This document shows positions 49,721 to 59,140 of a stretch of DNA of 64,000 bases, piece by piece; the first letter of the stretch is position 1; every line of letters starts with the position of its first letter. Position numbers and translations under genes: made by a program. The notes under the pieces are model-generated. The model ran no database searches, was not told the DNA's origin, and saw only the letters and a program-made list of their open reading frames with translations. Source of the DNA: DASZJY01 sp036260255 (GTDB taxonomy: Bacteria; Actinomycetota; Acidimicrobiia; Acidimicrobiales; AC-14). Location of the stretch: contig DATAAF010000075.1 in the NCBI GenBank assembly GCA_036260255.1, positions 17,630 to 81,629 on the forward strand. The letters are read 5' to 3'.

Positions 49721-51271
49721 TCAGCCGCGGCCGCGGCTCCCCCGCTCGGCCGGTGCGGCGGCCGCGGCGACCGACTGGCCGCCGCCCACCCGGCGGCCAC
49801 CGGCGGTCGTGCATGGCGGGAAGGCGGTGCCGTAGGCGTTGCCCCGCCAGGTGTTGTTGTCACACGGCGGGTACCCGGCGACCACGGCGCGGCTTCCCAC
49901 GAAGTTCCCGGCGGGAGGCGGGCCGAAGCCCAGGGGCACACAGAGCGCCTGGGTGGTCGCCGACGTCGCCGGGCAGGTGATGACGTTGCTCCCGTCGAAC
50001 AGGTCGAAGATCTGGTTCACCGGCCTGGTGCCGCAACCAGGAGCGGGGGGCAGGACGCCGCACCCCGCCGCGTTGTTCCCGATGGCCACGTTGTTCAGCA
50101 CCTGGCTGTCCGTGTACCCGGCCGTCGGGGCGAACTGCGGGAGGTCCCCCGGCGGGCAACCGCCCACGTAGACCCCGTGCCCGGCGTTGCCCGTCGACCA
50201 GTTGTTCCGGATCACGTTGCCGCGGCCGTTGATCGTGAACGGCCCGAGGGCCTGAGAGCCCTGGCAGAAGGAGATCAGGGCGATGCCCGCCGCCGTCTGC
50301 ACGCTCGTCGGCTGCGTGTCGCCCCGCGGCGGGTTCTGGGGACCGCCGAAGCCGCCGTTGGCGACGTAGTTGCCGGAGATCAGGTTGTTGTCGTTGCTCG
50401 GCGTGACGTCGGCGCCGGTCCAGGCGGGGCACTGCGGCAGGTTCGGGAACGGCTGCGGGGGGATCCCCGCCATGCCGCGGTTCTGGCACGTGGGCGGATT
50501 CGTGAACAAGCCGCTGAAGTTGATGTTGTTGACGCTGGAGACGGCGATCCCCTCCTGGAAGGAACGGGTCACCCGGTTGTTGGCGACCGTGTTGTTGGTC
50601 GCTGCCGGCCCCTCGATGCGGATGCCGATGTCGGCGAAGCAGTTCCGGTTGTCGTCGACGATGTTGGCCCTGACCACGTTGCCGGTGGGGCGCTGGCCGA
50701 CGATGCGGTTGATCATGAACGTGTTGGCCACGAGCGAGATGCCGCTGAAGGGCCCGTTGCGGATGGTCTGGTTGCCCTCGATGCGGTTGTTGACCGAGGC
50801 GAACACGACGATGCCGTCGCCGTAGGTGCCGACCGCCTGGGTGGTGAAGTCCTCGCCGATGCAGGGGCCCTGGTTGTCGCGGGCGACGATACCGGTGACG
50901 CGGTTGTTGCCGCCGCCTTCTATGGAGACGCCGGCGGCGAAGTTGTGCACCGTGCCGTTCCTCACGGTGACCCCGGAGACGTCGTCGAGGAAGATCCCGA
51001 TGACGTCGTCCGGGAGGTTGTTGATCATGCGGGGAAGCGGGCGGTCCGAGAAGACACGGCGCCCGTTCAGGTTCAGCGTGATGTTGTCGCCCGTGACGAT
51101 GAGCCCGTGGCCGTCATTGCACGGCCCGACGTCGCTGTGGAGGGTGGTGTCCTGGGTGATCTCCGTCCCACACGCGATGTGGTTGGCCGATGCAGTCTCG
51201 GTGAGGGCGGTGCCCACCAAGAGCATGCCGACCGCGGAGACGAGGCCGATGGTGCGCCGCAAGTGACCCAT
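49721..51271 (-). CDS. Secreted right-handed beta-helix (NosD/pectate-lyase-like) protein
   Basis: The 516-residue protein has a signal peptide (IGLVSAVGMLLVGTALTETA) and then many imperfect parallel beta-helix rungs rich in Asn, such as NGTVHNFAAGVSIEGGGNNR, VVRANIVDDNRNCFADIGIR and GNVIRNNWSTGNAGHGVYVG. Cysteines are scattered through the helix. Proteins of this fold bind or cleave polysaccharides, so the neighbourhood of polysaccharide genes is suggestive, but no catalytic residues can be named. There is no membrane anchor. Start ATG at 51271, with a G-rich stretch upstream. Confidence 0.8.
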   Translation of the reverse strand: MGHLRRTIGLVSAVGMLLVGTALTETASANHIACGTEITQDTTLHSDVGPCNDGHGLIVTGDNITLNLNGRRVFSDRPLPRMINNLPDDVIGIFLDDVSGVTVRNGTVHNFAAGVSIEGGGNNRVTGIVARDNQGPCIGEDFTTQAVGTYGDGIVVFASVNNRIEGNQTIRNGPFSGISLVANTFMINRIVGQRPTGNVVRANIVDDNRNCFADIGIRIEGPAATNNTVANNRVTRSFQEGIAVSSVNNINFSGLFTNPPTCQNRGMAGIPPQPFPNLPQCPAWTGADVTPSNDNNLISGNYVANGGFGGPQNPPRGDTQPTSVQTAAGIALISFCQGSQALGPFTINGRGNVIRNNWSTGNAGHGVYVGGCPPGDLPQFAPTAGYTDSQVLNNVAIGNNAAGCGVLPPAPGCGTRPVNQIFDLFDGSNVITCPATSATTQALCVPLGFGPPPAGNFVGSRAVVAGYPPCDNNTWRGNAYGTAFPPCTTAGGRRVGGGQSVAAAAAPAERGSRGRG

Positions 51272-51358
51272 GTTCCCCCCCGTGGAGCCTTCGCGACGCC
51301 GGTCCCGCCGCTTTACGGGTCGAGAGTAACGGCAGGTTGGATATATGTCACTAGCCGT

Positions 51359-51374
51359 CTGAGAATTCTCTCAG
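51359..51374. terminator. Short hairpin between GT2 and beta-helix genes
   Basis: CTGAGA-ATTC-TCTCAG forms a 6-base perfect stem 12 bases after the GT2 stop on the minus strand. It has no T-run, so it is at best a weak terminator. It lies upstream of the beta-helix gene. Confidence 0.3.
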
Positions 51375-51385
51375 CACCGACCGCG

Positions 51386-52252
51386 TCAACGGCGGTTCGC
51401 CACCTCCAGCAGATGCAGGTGGTGGTCGAGCTCAGGATCGATCACCCGTCGCTGGCGCAGGGCCTCGACGAGCGAGCCGAGGGCGTCGAGCACCCCCCGG
51501 CGCACCTCGGCGTCGCGTGGTGCCGCCGCCACCGCCCGAGCCGTTGCGTGCACCGCCCGGCGCGCCGGCCGGCGCATCCACGTACCCAGCAAGTGGTTGC
51601 GGACGGCCAGGCGCCGGCGTCCTCCGCCGTCCGCCCGCGGCGGGGGGTGGTGGTAGGCGACGACGTCGTCGACGTAGGCCAGCCCCCAACCGGCCTGGGC
51701 CAGGTCGAGAGCGAGGACCGTCTCCTCGCCGAAGAAGAAGAGCAGCTCGCAGAAGCCGCCCACCGCCAGATAGGCGCTCCGCCGGACGACCGCCCCACAG
51801 GCCAGGAAGCCGAGCACGGGGGGGCCCGGGAGGTCGGGCTGCGGCGGGATCGGGCTGGCCGCCATGGCGGCCGACGTCGGATCGACGGCGCGCTCGGGGC
51901 CGACCTCGACGCGGGCGGCGATGAGCCCCAGTCGCGGAAAGTGGTCGAACAGGTCCGCCGCCCGGTGCAGTGCCCCAGGGGCCCACCACGAGTCGTCGTC
52001 GTTGAAGGCGACGTAAGGAGTGGACGCCCGTTCGACACCCAGGTTGCGGCCCGCCGCCCCCAGGTTGCGCTCGCTGCGGACCACCTCTACTTCGGGGAAT
52101 CGCTCCGCCACGGCCTCGGCCGTGCCGTCGGTGGACCCGTTGTCCACGACGATGACGGGCACGGCGTCGCCGCGGAGGTGCGCCAGGGTGGACAGCAAGG
52201 GCGAGCGCCGGTTGTGGGTCACGACGACGGCGGTCAGTCGGGGATCTGTCAC
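51386..52252 (-). CDS. GT2-family glycosyltransferase
   Basis: The 288-residue protein has the GT-A fold: LTAVVVTHNRRSPLLSTLAH, then VIVVDNGSTDGTAEAVAERF, then NLGAAGRNLGVERASTPYVA and the FNDDD metal-binding motif. It starts at GTG. It transfers an activated sugar, probably onto a glycan or lipid carrier. The partner is unknown, as the next genes are not part of a clear operon. It is likely part of the same surface-glycan programme, although separated from the main clusters. Confidence 0.88.
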   Translation of the reverse strand: MTDPRLTAVVVTHNRRSPLLSTLAHLRGDAVPVIVVDNGSTDGTAEAVAERFPEVEVVRSERNLGAAGRNLGVERASTPYVAFNDDDSWWAPGALHRAADLFDHFPRLGLIAARVEVGPERAVDPTSAAMAASPIPPQPDLPGPPVLGFLACGAVVRRSAYLAVGGFCELLFFFGEETVLALDLAQAGWGLAYVDDVVAYHHPPPRADGGGRRRLAVRNHLLGTWMRRPARRAVHATARAVAAAPRDAEVRRGVLDALGSLVEALRQRRVIDPELDHHLHLLEVANRR

Positions 52253-52397
52253 GACCTCTCCGAGATGACTGCGCTCGGCGCGCCCTGAGGGTCCGCCGGC
52301 AGCTGCGGGCGGCAGGCGAAGGGCAGCTGACGGCGGCCCTGCTCACGGTGCTCGGTCACGACGGGCAACCGTCGAGCGCCTGGTCAGCCGTCGATGG

Positions 52398-52850
52398 TCA
52401 ACCGTCCTCGCCGTTCAGCTCGCGCAAGCGGCGCGCGCCCAGCGAGTCGTCCCGGAAATACAGCTTCTTCTCGAGGTAGACGGCCGTGCCCGAGTCGGGC
52501 CGGGACTCGAAGTGGATCCCGTCCACGAGCGCCCTCATCAACTGGATGCCCCGTCCCCGCTCCGAGTCGGGATCGCTCGCCTCCACCACGTTGACGGTGT
52601 CGAAGCCGTGGCCGGTGTCGATCACGCTCAGCACGCACCGCGTCTCGCTCACCTCGACCTTGAGCTCGTACTCGTCGCCCGGACCGGAGTGGTCGATGAC
52701 GTTCGTGCACGCCTCGCTCTGGGCGACGGCGATGTCGTGGGCGCAGTCCTCGGTGACCCCGATCTCCCAGAGAGCGTTGCGCACGATGTGCCGGGTGACC
52801 GGGATGCTGGCACGGTCACGCGGGAGACAGATCGAAAGCATCAGCTGCAT
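52398..52850 (-). CDS. Anti-sigma-factor-type ATPase (RsbW/SpoIIAB-like)
   Basis: The 150-residue protein has the GHKL ATPase fold typical of serine kinases that inhibit sigma factors. The N-box reads AVAQSEACTNVIDHSGPGDE, the G1 region is VIDTGHGFDTVNV, and the lid/G2 region is RGRGIQLMRALVDG. No sensor domain is attached. Such proteins partner an anti-anti-sigma factor, none of which was recognised nearby. It could control an alternative sigma factor affecting envelope genes. Confidence 0.82.
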   Translation of the reverse strand: MQLMLSICLPRDRASIPVTRHIVRNALWEIGVTEDCAHDIAVAQSEACTNVIDHSGPGDEYELKVEVSETRCVLSVIDTGHGFDTVNVVEASDPDSERGRGIQLMRALVDGIHFESRPDSGTAVYLEKKLYFRDDSLGARRLRELNGEDG

Positions 52851-53015
52851 CGACGCGACCTCTCCTCTCCGAGGCGCCCGCTGCTGGACGACGTCTCGGT
52901 GGCGGACGGTGCAGTTCCTTTCCTTGCTAGCTCAGCCCTCGTCTGGTTGGTTCCCAGCCGCACTCGGGTTCAACCCCGGCAGCGGTGTGACGTTGGTCTT
53001 GTAGCCTCCCGCGCG

Positions 53016-54626
53016 ATGAGCCTCGGGCGGTCGGCCGCGGTCATGGCGGTCGGCACGACCCTCTCCCGCATCACCGGTCTCGGGCGCTTCGTGGCTCTGG
53101 CTTTCGCCCTCGGCGTCACCGAGTCGCGCCTGGCCGACTCCTACAACATCGCCAACACGATGCCCAACGTGATCTACGAGCTCGTGCTGGGCGGCGTCCT
53201 GACCTCAGTGTTCATCCCCGTGGTGGTGGAGGAGCTGCGGACGCGGGACCACGAGGAGGCGTGGCGCTCGGTCTCCGTCCTCGTCAGCGTGGCCATGGTC
53301 GTGCTGGTGGCGCTCAGCGTGGCGGCGGTGGTGCTCGCTCCCTGGATCATCAAGCTCTTCTCGCTGCGCCTGTCCGGGGCGGCGGCCGACGAGCAACAGG
53401 CGCTCGGCACGTTCTTCCTGCGCTTCTTCGCTCCGCAGGTCGCGTTCTACGGCGCCGCCGCCGTGGCCGGGACGCTGCTCAACGCCCATGACCGCTTCGC
53501 GGTGCCCATGTTCGCCCCGGTGCTCAACAACCTGGTGGTGATCGCCACGTGCCTGGCCTTCGCGGCCGTCGTCGGCGGCACGCCGACCGACGCGTCGGTC
53601 AACGCCAACCTCGGGCAGAAGCTGCTCCTCGCCCTGGGGACGACCGCGGGCGTGGCGGCCATGGCCGTCGTCCACTGGCCCTTCGTGCGCCGGCTCCCGG
53701 GACGGCTGCGGCCGACCGTCCGGTTCGGCCACCCGGCGGTGCGCAAGCTGGCGCGCCTGTCGGCGTGGACGCTGGGCTACGTGGCCGTCAACCAGATCGG
53801 CTTCGGCGTCGCCCTCTACCTGGCCAACCAGGTGCAGGGGGGCCCGACCGCCTGGTTCATCGCCTTCGCCTTTTTCCAGCTCCCGTACGGGGTGGTGGCG
53901 GTGTCGATCATGACCGCACTGGTGCCGACGCTCTCCGCCCGCTACGTCGACCGGGACGCCGACGGCTTCCGCTCGATGCTGGGAGGAGGGCTGCGGGCGA
54001 CCGTCCTGCTTCTCTTGCCGGCCAGCGCCGCCTACCTGGTCCTGTCCCGCCCGCTCGTGCAGAGCCTGCTCCAGCACGGGGTCACCAGCTCGGCCAGCAC
54101 GCCGGTGGTGGCCGACGTGCTCGACATGTTCGCCGTCGGGCTCGTGCCGTTCTCCGCCTTCCTCCTCTTCCTGCGGGCGTTCTACGCCCGCCAGGACGCC
54201 AAGACGCCGTTGGCCGTCAACATCGTCTCCAACGCCGCCTATGTCGCCTTCGCCCTGGCCCTGTTCCCCGCCCTGGAGGTCCGGGGGCTGGCGCTGGCCC
54301 ATTCCCTCTCGTACCTGCTCGCCGCGGTGGTGGCGGGGGCTGTGCTCGCCCGGCGGGTGGGCGGGCTGGAGACGGGCCACGTCCTTCGCGAGCTGGCCAA
54401 GGCGGCCGCGGCCACCGCCGCCGCCGTGCTCGTCATGCTGCTCGCCCAGGCCGGCGTGCGGGAGCTCGTGGGGCCGGGCGGGGAGCGGGCCGTGGCCGAG
54501 GTCGTCGTCGCCGGCGGCCTGGGCGCGGCCACCTTCTTGGTCTCCGCCCGTGCCCTCGGCGCGGAGGACCTGGACCTGCTCGTCCGGCTCCTTCCCAGCC
54601 GCCTGCGGGCACGGCTGTCCACCTAG
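53016..54626 (+). CDS. murJ: MurJ-like lipid II flippase
   Basis: The 536-residue protein has fourteen predicted helices. MurJ-type signatures are TTLSRITGLGRFVALAFALG, ANTMPNVIYELVLGGVLTSV and ALVPTLSARYVDRDADGFRS. It flips lipid-linked cell-wall precursors. Start ATG at 53016. It precedes the L,D-transpeptidase gene by about 90 bases on the same strand, so a cell-wall neighbourhood is likely. Confidence 0.9.
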   Translation: MSLGRSAAVMAVGTTLSRITGLGRFVALAFALGVTESRLADSYNIANTMPNVIYELVLGGVLTSVFIPVVVEELRTRDHEEAWRSVSVLVSVAMVVLVALSVAAVVLAPWIIKLFSLRLSGAAADEQQALGTFFLRFFAPQVAFYGAAAVAGTLLNAHDRFAVPMFAPVLNNLVVIATCLAFAAVVGGTPTDASVNANLGQKLLLALGTTAGVAAMAVVHWPFVRRLPGRLRPTVRFGHPAVRKLARLSAWTLGYVAVNQIGFGVALYLANQVQGGPTAWFIAFAFFQLPYGVVAVSIMTALVPTLSARYVDRDADGFRSMLGGGLRATVLLLLPASAAYLVLSRPLVQSLLQHGVTSSASTPVVADVLDMFAVGLVPFSAFLLFLRAFYARQDAKTPLAVNIVSNAAYVAFALALFPALEVRGLALAHSLSYLLAAVVAGAVLARRVGGLETGHVLRELAKAAAATAAAVLVMLLAQAGVRELVGPGGERAVAEVVVAGGLGAATFLVSARALGAEDLDLLVRLLPSRLRARLST

Positions 54627-54716
54627 ACGACTGACCGGGCCGAGAGGCTTGCAGTATCCTTCACCGATGCCGTCCGCGACGGCGGCGGTTTCGCTGCAAG
54701 CCCAGGGGGGACCCCG

Positions 54717-55835
54717 ATGAAAGCGGTGGGTGTGGCGCGACGCCACCCGATCATCGTCATCTCGTTGATCACGGCCGTCCTTTTGACCACCGGGACCGCC
54801 GTGTGGGCCGTCAACTACGACGAGGCGTCCTCGCAGAAGATGCTCGAGGGGACGACGGTGGGCGGGGTGGCCGTCGGCGGTCTCCGCCACCAGACCGCGC
54901 TGGACCGGGTGCGCTCGTCGATCGAGGACCCGCTGCGGCGGCCGATCCGGGTCAATGCCGAGTCGTTCCAGGCCCAGACGACCGCCTGGGACCTGGGACT
55001 GCGGGTCGACGTCCCCACCGCGGTGCGCACGGCCCTGCAACGGTCCAACGAGGGCAACCTCCTGCAACGGGTGTGGCGCCGCCTCTTCGGCGGCGGGTCG
55101 CCGCAAGTCGCCGTCACCCCTCAGTGGGGTGACGGCGAGGTCTCGGCGCTCCTCGAGCGGGCGGCCAAGGCGGTCGAGCTGGCGCCGCGCGACGCGAAGA
55201 TCGACACCTCCAGCGGCTGGGTCACGATCGTGCCGCCCAAGGACGGCCGCCGGCTCGACCTCGAGCGCTCGCGGGCGGCCGTGGTGCAGGCCGCCAAGGA
55301 GGGGCGCTCCACCGTCGACCTGGTCACCGAGACGGTGAAGCCGGCGGTGGGCCAGGAGGCGGTGCAGAAGGTGATCCTCGTGCGCACCGGCGAGAACACG
55401 CTGCACCTCTACGAGAACGGGCGGATCGTGAAGTCGTGGCCCGTGGCGACGGGAGCGGCCGGGTTCCCGACGCCCACGGGGATCTGGCGGGTCAACTCCA
55501 AGCTCACCAATCCCACCTGGATCAACCCCCGCAGCGCCTGGTCGGCCAACATGCCCGCCACCATCCCGCCCGGCCCCAACAACCCCCTGGGCACCAAGGC
55601 CCTCGCCCTGAGCGCCCCCGGGATCCTCATCCATGCCACGCCCGACCGGGGCTCGGTCGGCTACAGCGTCTCCCACGGCTGCATCCGGATGACCGAGGCC
55701 GACGAGGCCGACCTGTTCGGCCGGGTCAACAGCGGCACGCCGGTGGCCATCGTGAACGCCGGGCCGCCCAAGCCCCGCCCGGCGAACCCCGCGCCCGCCC
55801 CCACCGGGGCCGAGGCAGCCGTCACCAACTTCTGA
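54717..55835 (+). CDS. L,D-transpeptidase (YkuD) with peptidoglycan-binding-like region
   Basis: The 372-residue protein has an N-terminal membrane anchor (about 12-33). A region resembling the PG_binding_4 domain covers about 40-190. The YkuD catalytic domain follows, with ILIHATPDRGSVGY and the active-site motif SVSHGCIRM. It forms 3-3 crosslinks in peptidoglycan or attaches proteins. The C-terminal tail is Pro/Ala-rich. Confidence 0.9.
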   Translation: MKAVGVARRHPIIVISLITAVLLTTGTAVWAVNYDEASSQKMLEGTTVGGVAVGGLRHQTALDRVRSSIEDPLRRPIRVNAESFQAQTTAWDLGLRVDVPTAVRTALQRSNEGNLLQRVWRRLFGGGSPQVAVTPQWGDGEVSALLERAAKAVELAPRDAKIDTSSGWVTIVPPKDGRRLDLERSRAAVVQAAKEGRSTVDLVTETVKPAVGQEAVQKVILVRTGENTLHLYENGRIVKSWPVATGAAGFPTPTGIWRVNSKLTNPTWINPRSAWSANMPATIPPGPNNPLGTKALALSAPGILIHATPDRGSVGYSVSHGCIRMTEADEADLFGRVNSGTPVAIVNAGPPKPRPANPAPAPTGAEAAVTNF

Positions 55836-55904
55836 CCCACCCCCCTCAGGGAATTGGGTGACGGAAGCGGTCGATTTCCAACCGCTGAGCGCGCCGGAAC
55901 GTGG

Positions 55905-56663
55905 TCAGATCGTCTGGTTGGCGATCGCCAGGTGGTAGGTGGTCCACCGCTCGAGGTTGCGGCGCGTCGCTTGGTCGAGGATCTCGCAGGCCCAGCCCCA
56001 GTGGACCGACACGTCGTCGCCGACGACGACGCCGTCGACGAACCCCCGGTCGAGGAGGCTGCGCTGGACCCGCTCGGGTCGCGGCTCCGCCAGCGCCAGC
56101 TTGCCCTCCCGCAGCACCAGCGGCCGCCGGCTGACCATGAGCGTGGGCCCTTCGACCGCCGTCACCCGCCCCCAGCTGACCCGGCAGCTCTCCATCGCCG
56201 CCATCCCCACCTCTGCGCTCTCAAGGTGGCGGTATACGTCGACGACATGAAACAGGTGGTAGGGCTTGGCGCCGGCTGGCGGCTTCCGCAACACCTGGGC
56301 TCGTACCTGCGCCGGCAGGGCGCGCCCGAAGCGCTCTTCGAGCGACCGGTAGAGGTCGGCCGCCTCCACGCCGGCCAGCAGGTCGTTGCCCAACCAATAG
56401 GCCTCGACCACCCGGGGGTCGAACGGGTCGGCGATGCCGTTGGCGGCGGCGATCGTCCGCAGGTACGGGACGGCCCCGGTGAACTGGGTGAGGAGGGGGG
56501 TCAGCCCTCGGTCGACCCGCCCCTCCGAGGCGTGTTCCAACAGCACCTCGTCGTCCTTGCCCCCGCAGTACCCCAGGTGGTTGGGCATGAAGGCATAACG
56601 GATGAACCGCAGCAGGCCCGAGGTGGGGGCGACGGCACCGGGGAGGCTAGGCACCTGAGGCAC
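55905..56663 (-). CDS. Conserved hypothetical protein, possibly DUF6390
   Basis: The 252-residue soluble protein has the N-terminal run FIRYAFMPNHLGYCGGKDDE and a long helical centre. The C-terminal half contains HLFHVVDVYRHLESAEVGMA and VVGDDVSVHWGWACEILDQA. I associate the N-terminus with DUF6390 from memory, without proof. The two conserved-looking His/Trp clusters (VVDVYRHLE and VHWGWACEIL) would suit metal or cofactor binding, but no reaction is known. The start is at 56663; a later ATG is possible. Confidence 0.55.
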   Translation of the reverse strand: MPQVPSLPGAVAPTSGLLRFIRYAFMPNHLGYCGGKDDEVLLEHASEGRVDRGLTPLLTQFTGAVPYLRTIAAANGIADPFDPRVVEAYWLGNDLLAGVEAADLYRSLEERFGRALPAQVRAQVLRKPPAGAKPYHLFHVVDVYRHLESAEVGMAAMESCRVSWGRVTAVEGPTLMVSRRPLVLREGKLALAEPRPERVQRSLLDRGFVDGVVVGDDVSVHWGWACEILDQATRRNLERWTTYHLAIANQTI

Positions 56664-56821
56664 CGTCCACAGCTACCACGCCCGGCGGGGGTACCTGGTC
56701 ACCGGGGATGTGCTGACAAAGGAGCTTTCGTGCGCGATCGTGTGGGACCTGTTTTCCGGCTGCCCCCTCCGGGAAGCGTGCGTGGGCCGATGACCGTCAC
56801 CGGACCCCGAGGGAGTCAGAA

Positions 56822-58393
56822 GTGATCGCCAGCAGCATTCTCAGCCGACCGGAGGTCATCGCGTCGTCGGTGCTGATCGTCGGTGCGACTATCGTTGCCC
56901 TTCGCATGACCCGTCCGGGGGCGAAAGGACTTCCCCGCTTGAACTTCCGGCGCAACAAGACATCGGCCGTGCCCGCCGCCGGGGGTGGCGGCGAGACGCC
57001 GTTCCAGGTCGGCAAGGCCGACGACATCCGGTCCACCCACCAGGCCGTCACCTTCGCCGACGTGGCCGGCCTGGACGAGGCCATCGCCGAGCTGCGGGAG
57101 GTCACCGAGTACCTCTCCGACCCCTACCGCTTCCAGTCCCTCGGCGCCGAGCTCCCCCGGGGCATCCTCCTCTACGGCCTGCCCGGGTGCGGGAAGACGC
57201 TGCTGGCGCGGGCGCTGGCGGGGGAGACGGGCGTGCCCTTCTACTTCGTGTCCGCCACCAGCTTCGTGGAGAAGTTCGTCGGGCTGGGCGCGGCCCGGGT
57301 ACGGCAGCTCTTCGAGGCGGCCAAGCGCGACGCTCCCTGCATCATCTTCATCGACGAGCTCGACGCCATCGGCCGGGCCCGCGCCGCCGACATCACCGGC
57401 GACCGCGAGTTCGACCACACCCTGAACCAGCTGCTCGTGGAGCTCGACGGGTTCTCCGGGGCGTCCGGCGTGCTCATCCTCGCCGCCACCAACCGGCCGG
57501 AGCTCATCGACCCGGCCCTCCTCCGCCCCGGCCGCTTCGACCGGCGCATCCAGGTCGATCGCCCCGACCGCGACGGGCGGGAGAAGATCCTGATGCTCCA
57601 CGCGTCCCGCCGCCCGATCTCCCGGCAGGTCGACTGGGGCGAGGTGGCGGCCAACACCGCCGGGCTCACCGCCGCCGAGCTGGCCAGCATCGTCAACGAG
57701 GCGTGCCTCCTCGCCGCCCGGCGTCACCGCGACCGGGTGGTCCTCGCCGACGTCGACGAGGCCTGTTCCCGGGTGATCAGCGGCACCAAGAGCAGTCGCC
57801 TGATGTCGGACGAGGAGAAGCAGCTGGTCGCCGTGCACGAGGCCGGCCACGCCCTGCTCTCCGTCCTCCTGCGAGGGGTCAAACCGCCGGCGCGTGTCTC
57901 GATCGTCAGCCGCGTCGGCGCCTTCGAGCGGTCGCCGTGGTCGTCGGCCGACGACCGCGAGGTCGTCACCAAGCGGGAGCTCATGGCCCAGCTCATCGTC
58001 CTGCTGGGCGGCCGGGCGGCGGAGATGAACGTCTTCGGCCAGCCCAGCACCCGCTCGGAGGACGACCTGGAGCACGCCGCCGCCCTGGCCCGGCGGATGG
58101 TCGAGCGCCTGGCCATGACCGGCCGGTTCGAGCTGGCCGACCAGGTCCACGACCCGAAGCGGCCGCCCACCGACGAGAACGGCGGCGGCAAGGAGGTGCG
58201 CGACCTGCTCTCCAAGGCGGAGCAGGCCGCCCGCTCGATCCTCGGCGACAACAGCGACGACCTCCAGCGCATCGCCGACGAGCTGGTCGAGCAGGAGACG
58301 CTCACCGCCGCCGAGCTCCAGGACCTCACCCGGCGGGCGGGCCGGTCCGAGGCCGACGAGCGCAGCAGCCCCCTCGGGGTACAGGCCAACTAG
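56822..58393 (+). CDS. FtsH-like AAA+ metalloprotease with a reduced N-terminus
   Basis: The 523-residue protein has one membrane helix (about 9-27). The AAA module has Walker A YGLPGCGKTLLARALA, Walker B IIFIDELDAIG and the second region of homology DPALLRPGRFDRRI. The peptidase domain has the zinc motif VHEAGHAL and the third ligand region GGRAAEMNVF with RSEDDLEHAA. It is shorter than usual FtsH (about 620-650 residues), lacking the periplasmic domain and second helix. It would degrade membrane or soluble proteins with ATP. GTG start. Confidence 0.9.
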   Translation: MIASSILSRPEVIASSVLIVGATIVALRMTRPGAKGLPRLNFRRNKTSAVPAAGGGGETPFQVGKADDIRSTHQAVTFADVAGLDEAIAELREVTEYLSDPYRFQSLGAELPRGILLYGLPGCGKTLLARALAGETGVPFYFVSATSFVEKFVGLGAARVRQLFEAAKRDAPCIIFIDELDAIGRARAADITGDREFDHTLNQLLVELDGFSGASGVLILAATNRPELIDPALLRPGRFDRRIQVDRPDRDGREKILMLHASRRPISRQVDWGEVAANTAGLTAAELASIVNEACLLAARRHRDRVVLADVDEACSRVISGTKSSRLMSDEEKQLVAVHEAGHALLSVLLRGVKPPARVSIVSRVGAFERSPWSSADDREVVTKRELMAQLIVLLGGRAAEMNVFGQPSTRSEDDLEHAAALARRMVERLAMTGRFELADQVHDPKRPPTDENGGGKEVRDLLSKAEQAARSILGDNSDDLQRIADELVEQETLTAAELQDLTRRAGRSEADERSSPLGVQAN

Positions 58394-58436
58394 CGCCCGT
58401 CGCCGACCGCCCGGCGCTCGGCGCTCGGCCGACGAC

Positions 58437-59030
58437 CTACCCGGTGACCGTTGCCCCGGCGGCGGACATCTCGCCCAGTGCCCGCTCGCCGTCGCCCTCC
58501 TGTAGATCGACGGCGGCGATGGCGTGGGCCAGCACGGTCGTCGCCAGCCCTCGGCGGACGGCGTCGAGGGCGGTCTCCTTGACGCAGTAGTCGGTCGCCA
58601 GCCCCGCGATCACCACCCGCTCGACGCCCCGCCCCTCGAGCAGGGCGTCGAGCGCCGTGGCGCTGACGTCACCGCTCTCGGGATCGCGCATCGAGAAGCC
58701 GGAGTACCCGTCCTCGCCGCCGGTCCCCTTGCGGACGACCTCTCGATCGTCGGCCAGCCGCAGCTCGGGGTGAAGCTCGGCGCCCCACGTCCCGGCCACG
58801 CAGTGCACGGGCCAGACGCCCCCGTCCTTCTCGAAGTGGGGGGTGGACTCCGGATGCCAGTCCTGGGTGTAGACGACGAGGGCGCCGGCGGCGCCGGCCC
58901 GCTCGATCTCGCGGTTGGCCGCCTCGACCACCTGCTCGGCGCCGCTCACGTAGAGACTCCCGCCCGGATCGGCGAAATCGTTCTGCACGTCGACGACGAG
59001 GAGGGCGGTGCTCCGGTCGTAGTCGACCAT
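58437..59030 (-). CDS. Nicotinamidase / isochorismatase-family hydrolase
   Basis: The 197-residue protein carries the catalytic Asp and metal ligands of nicotinamidase: ALLVVDVQNDFADPGGSLYV, YTQDWHPESTPHF and VVRKGTGGEDGYSGF with the Lys. The catalytic Cys is in GLATDYCVKETALDAVRRGL. It likely converts nicotinamide to nicotinate in NAD salvage. ATG at 59030. It converges with the FtsH-like gene and is divergent from the flavoprotein reductase. Confidence 0.9.
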   Translation of the reverse strand: MVDYDRSTALLVVDVQNDFADPGGSLYVSGAEQVVEAANREIERAGAAGALVVYTQDWHPESTPHFEKDGGVWPVHCVAGTWGAELHPELRLADDREVVRKGTGGEDGYSGFSMRDPESGDVSATALDALLEGRGVERVVIAGLATDYCVKETALDAVRRGLATTVLAHAIAAVDLQEGDGERALGEMSAAGATVTG

Positions 59031-59140
59031 GCTCCAATCGTACGCCCGCGGGGCAGCTCCGCCGGGCGGGAACCGTCGGATCACCGGGGTGCCGGTATCC
59101 TCGGGAGCACGCAGCCGATCGGCAGTCCCCGAGGCCCCAG

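Noticed and set aside
49722..49740. A long GC palindrome (GCCGCGGCCGCGGC) near the beta-helix gene end
   Set aside because: It lies within the last codons (RGSRGRG) of that gene and is explained by Arg/Gly codon choice.
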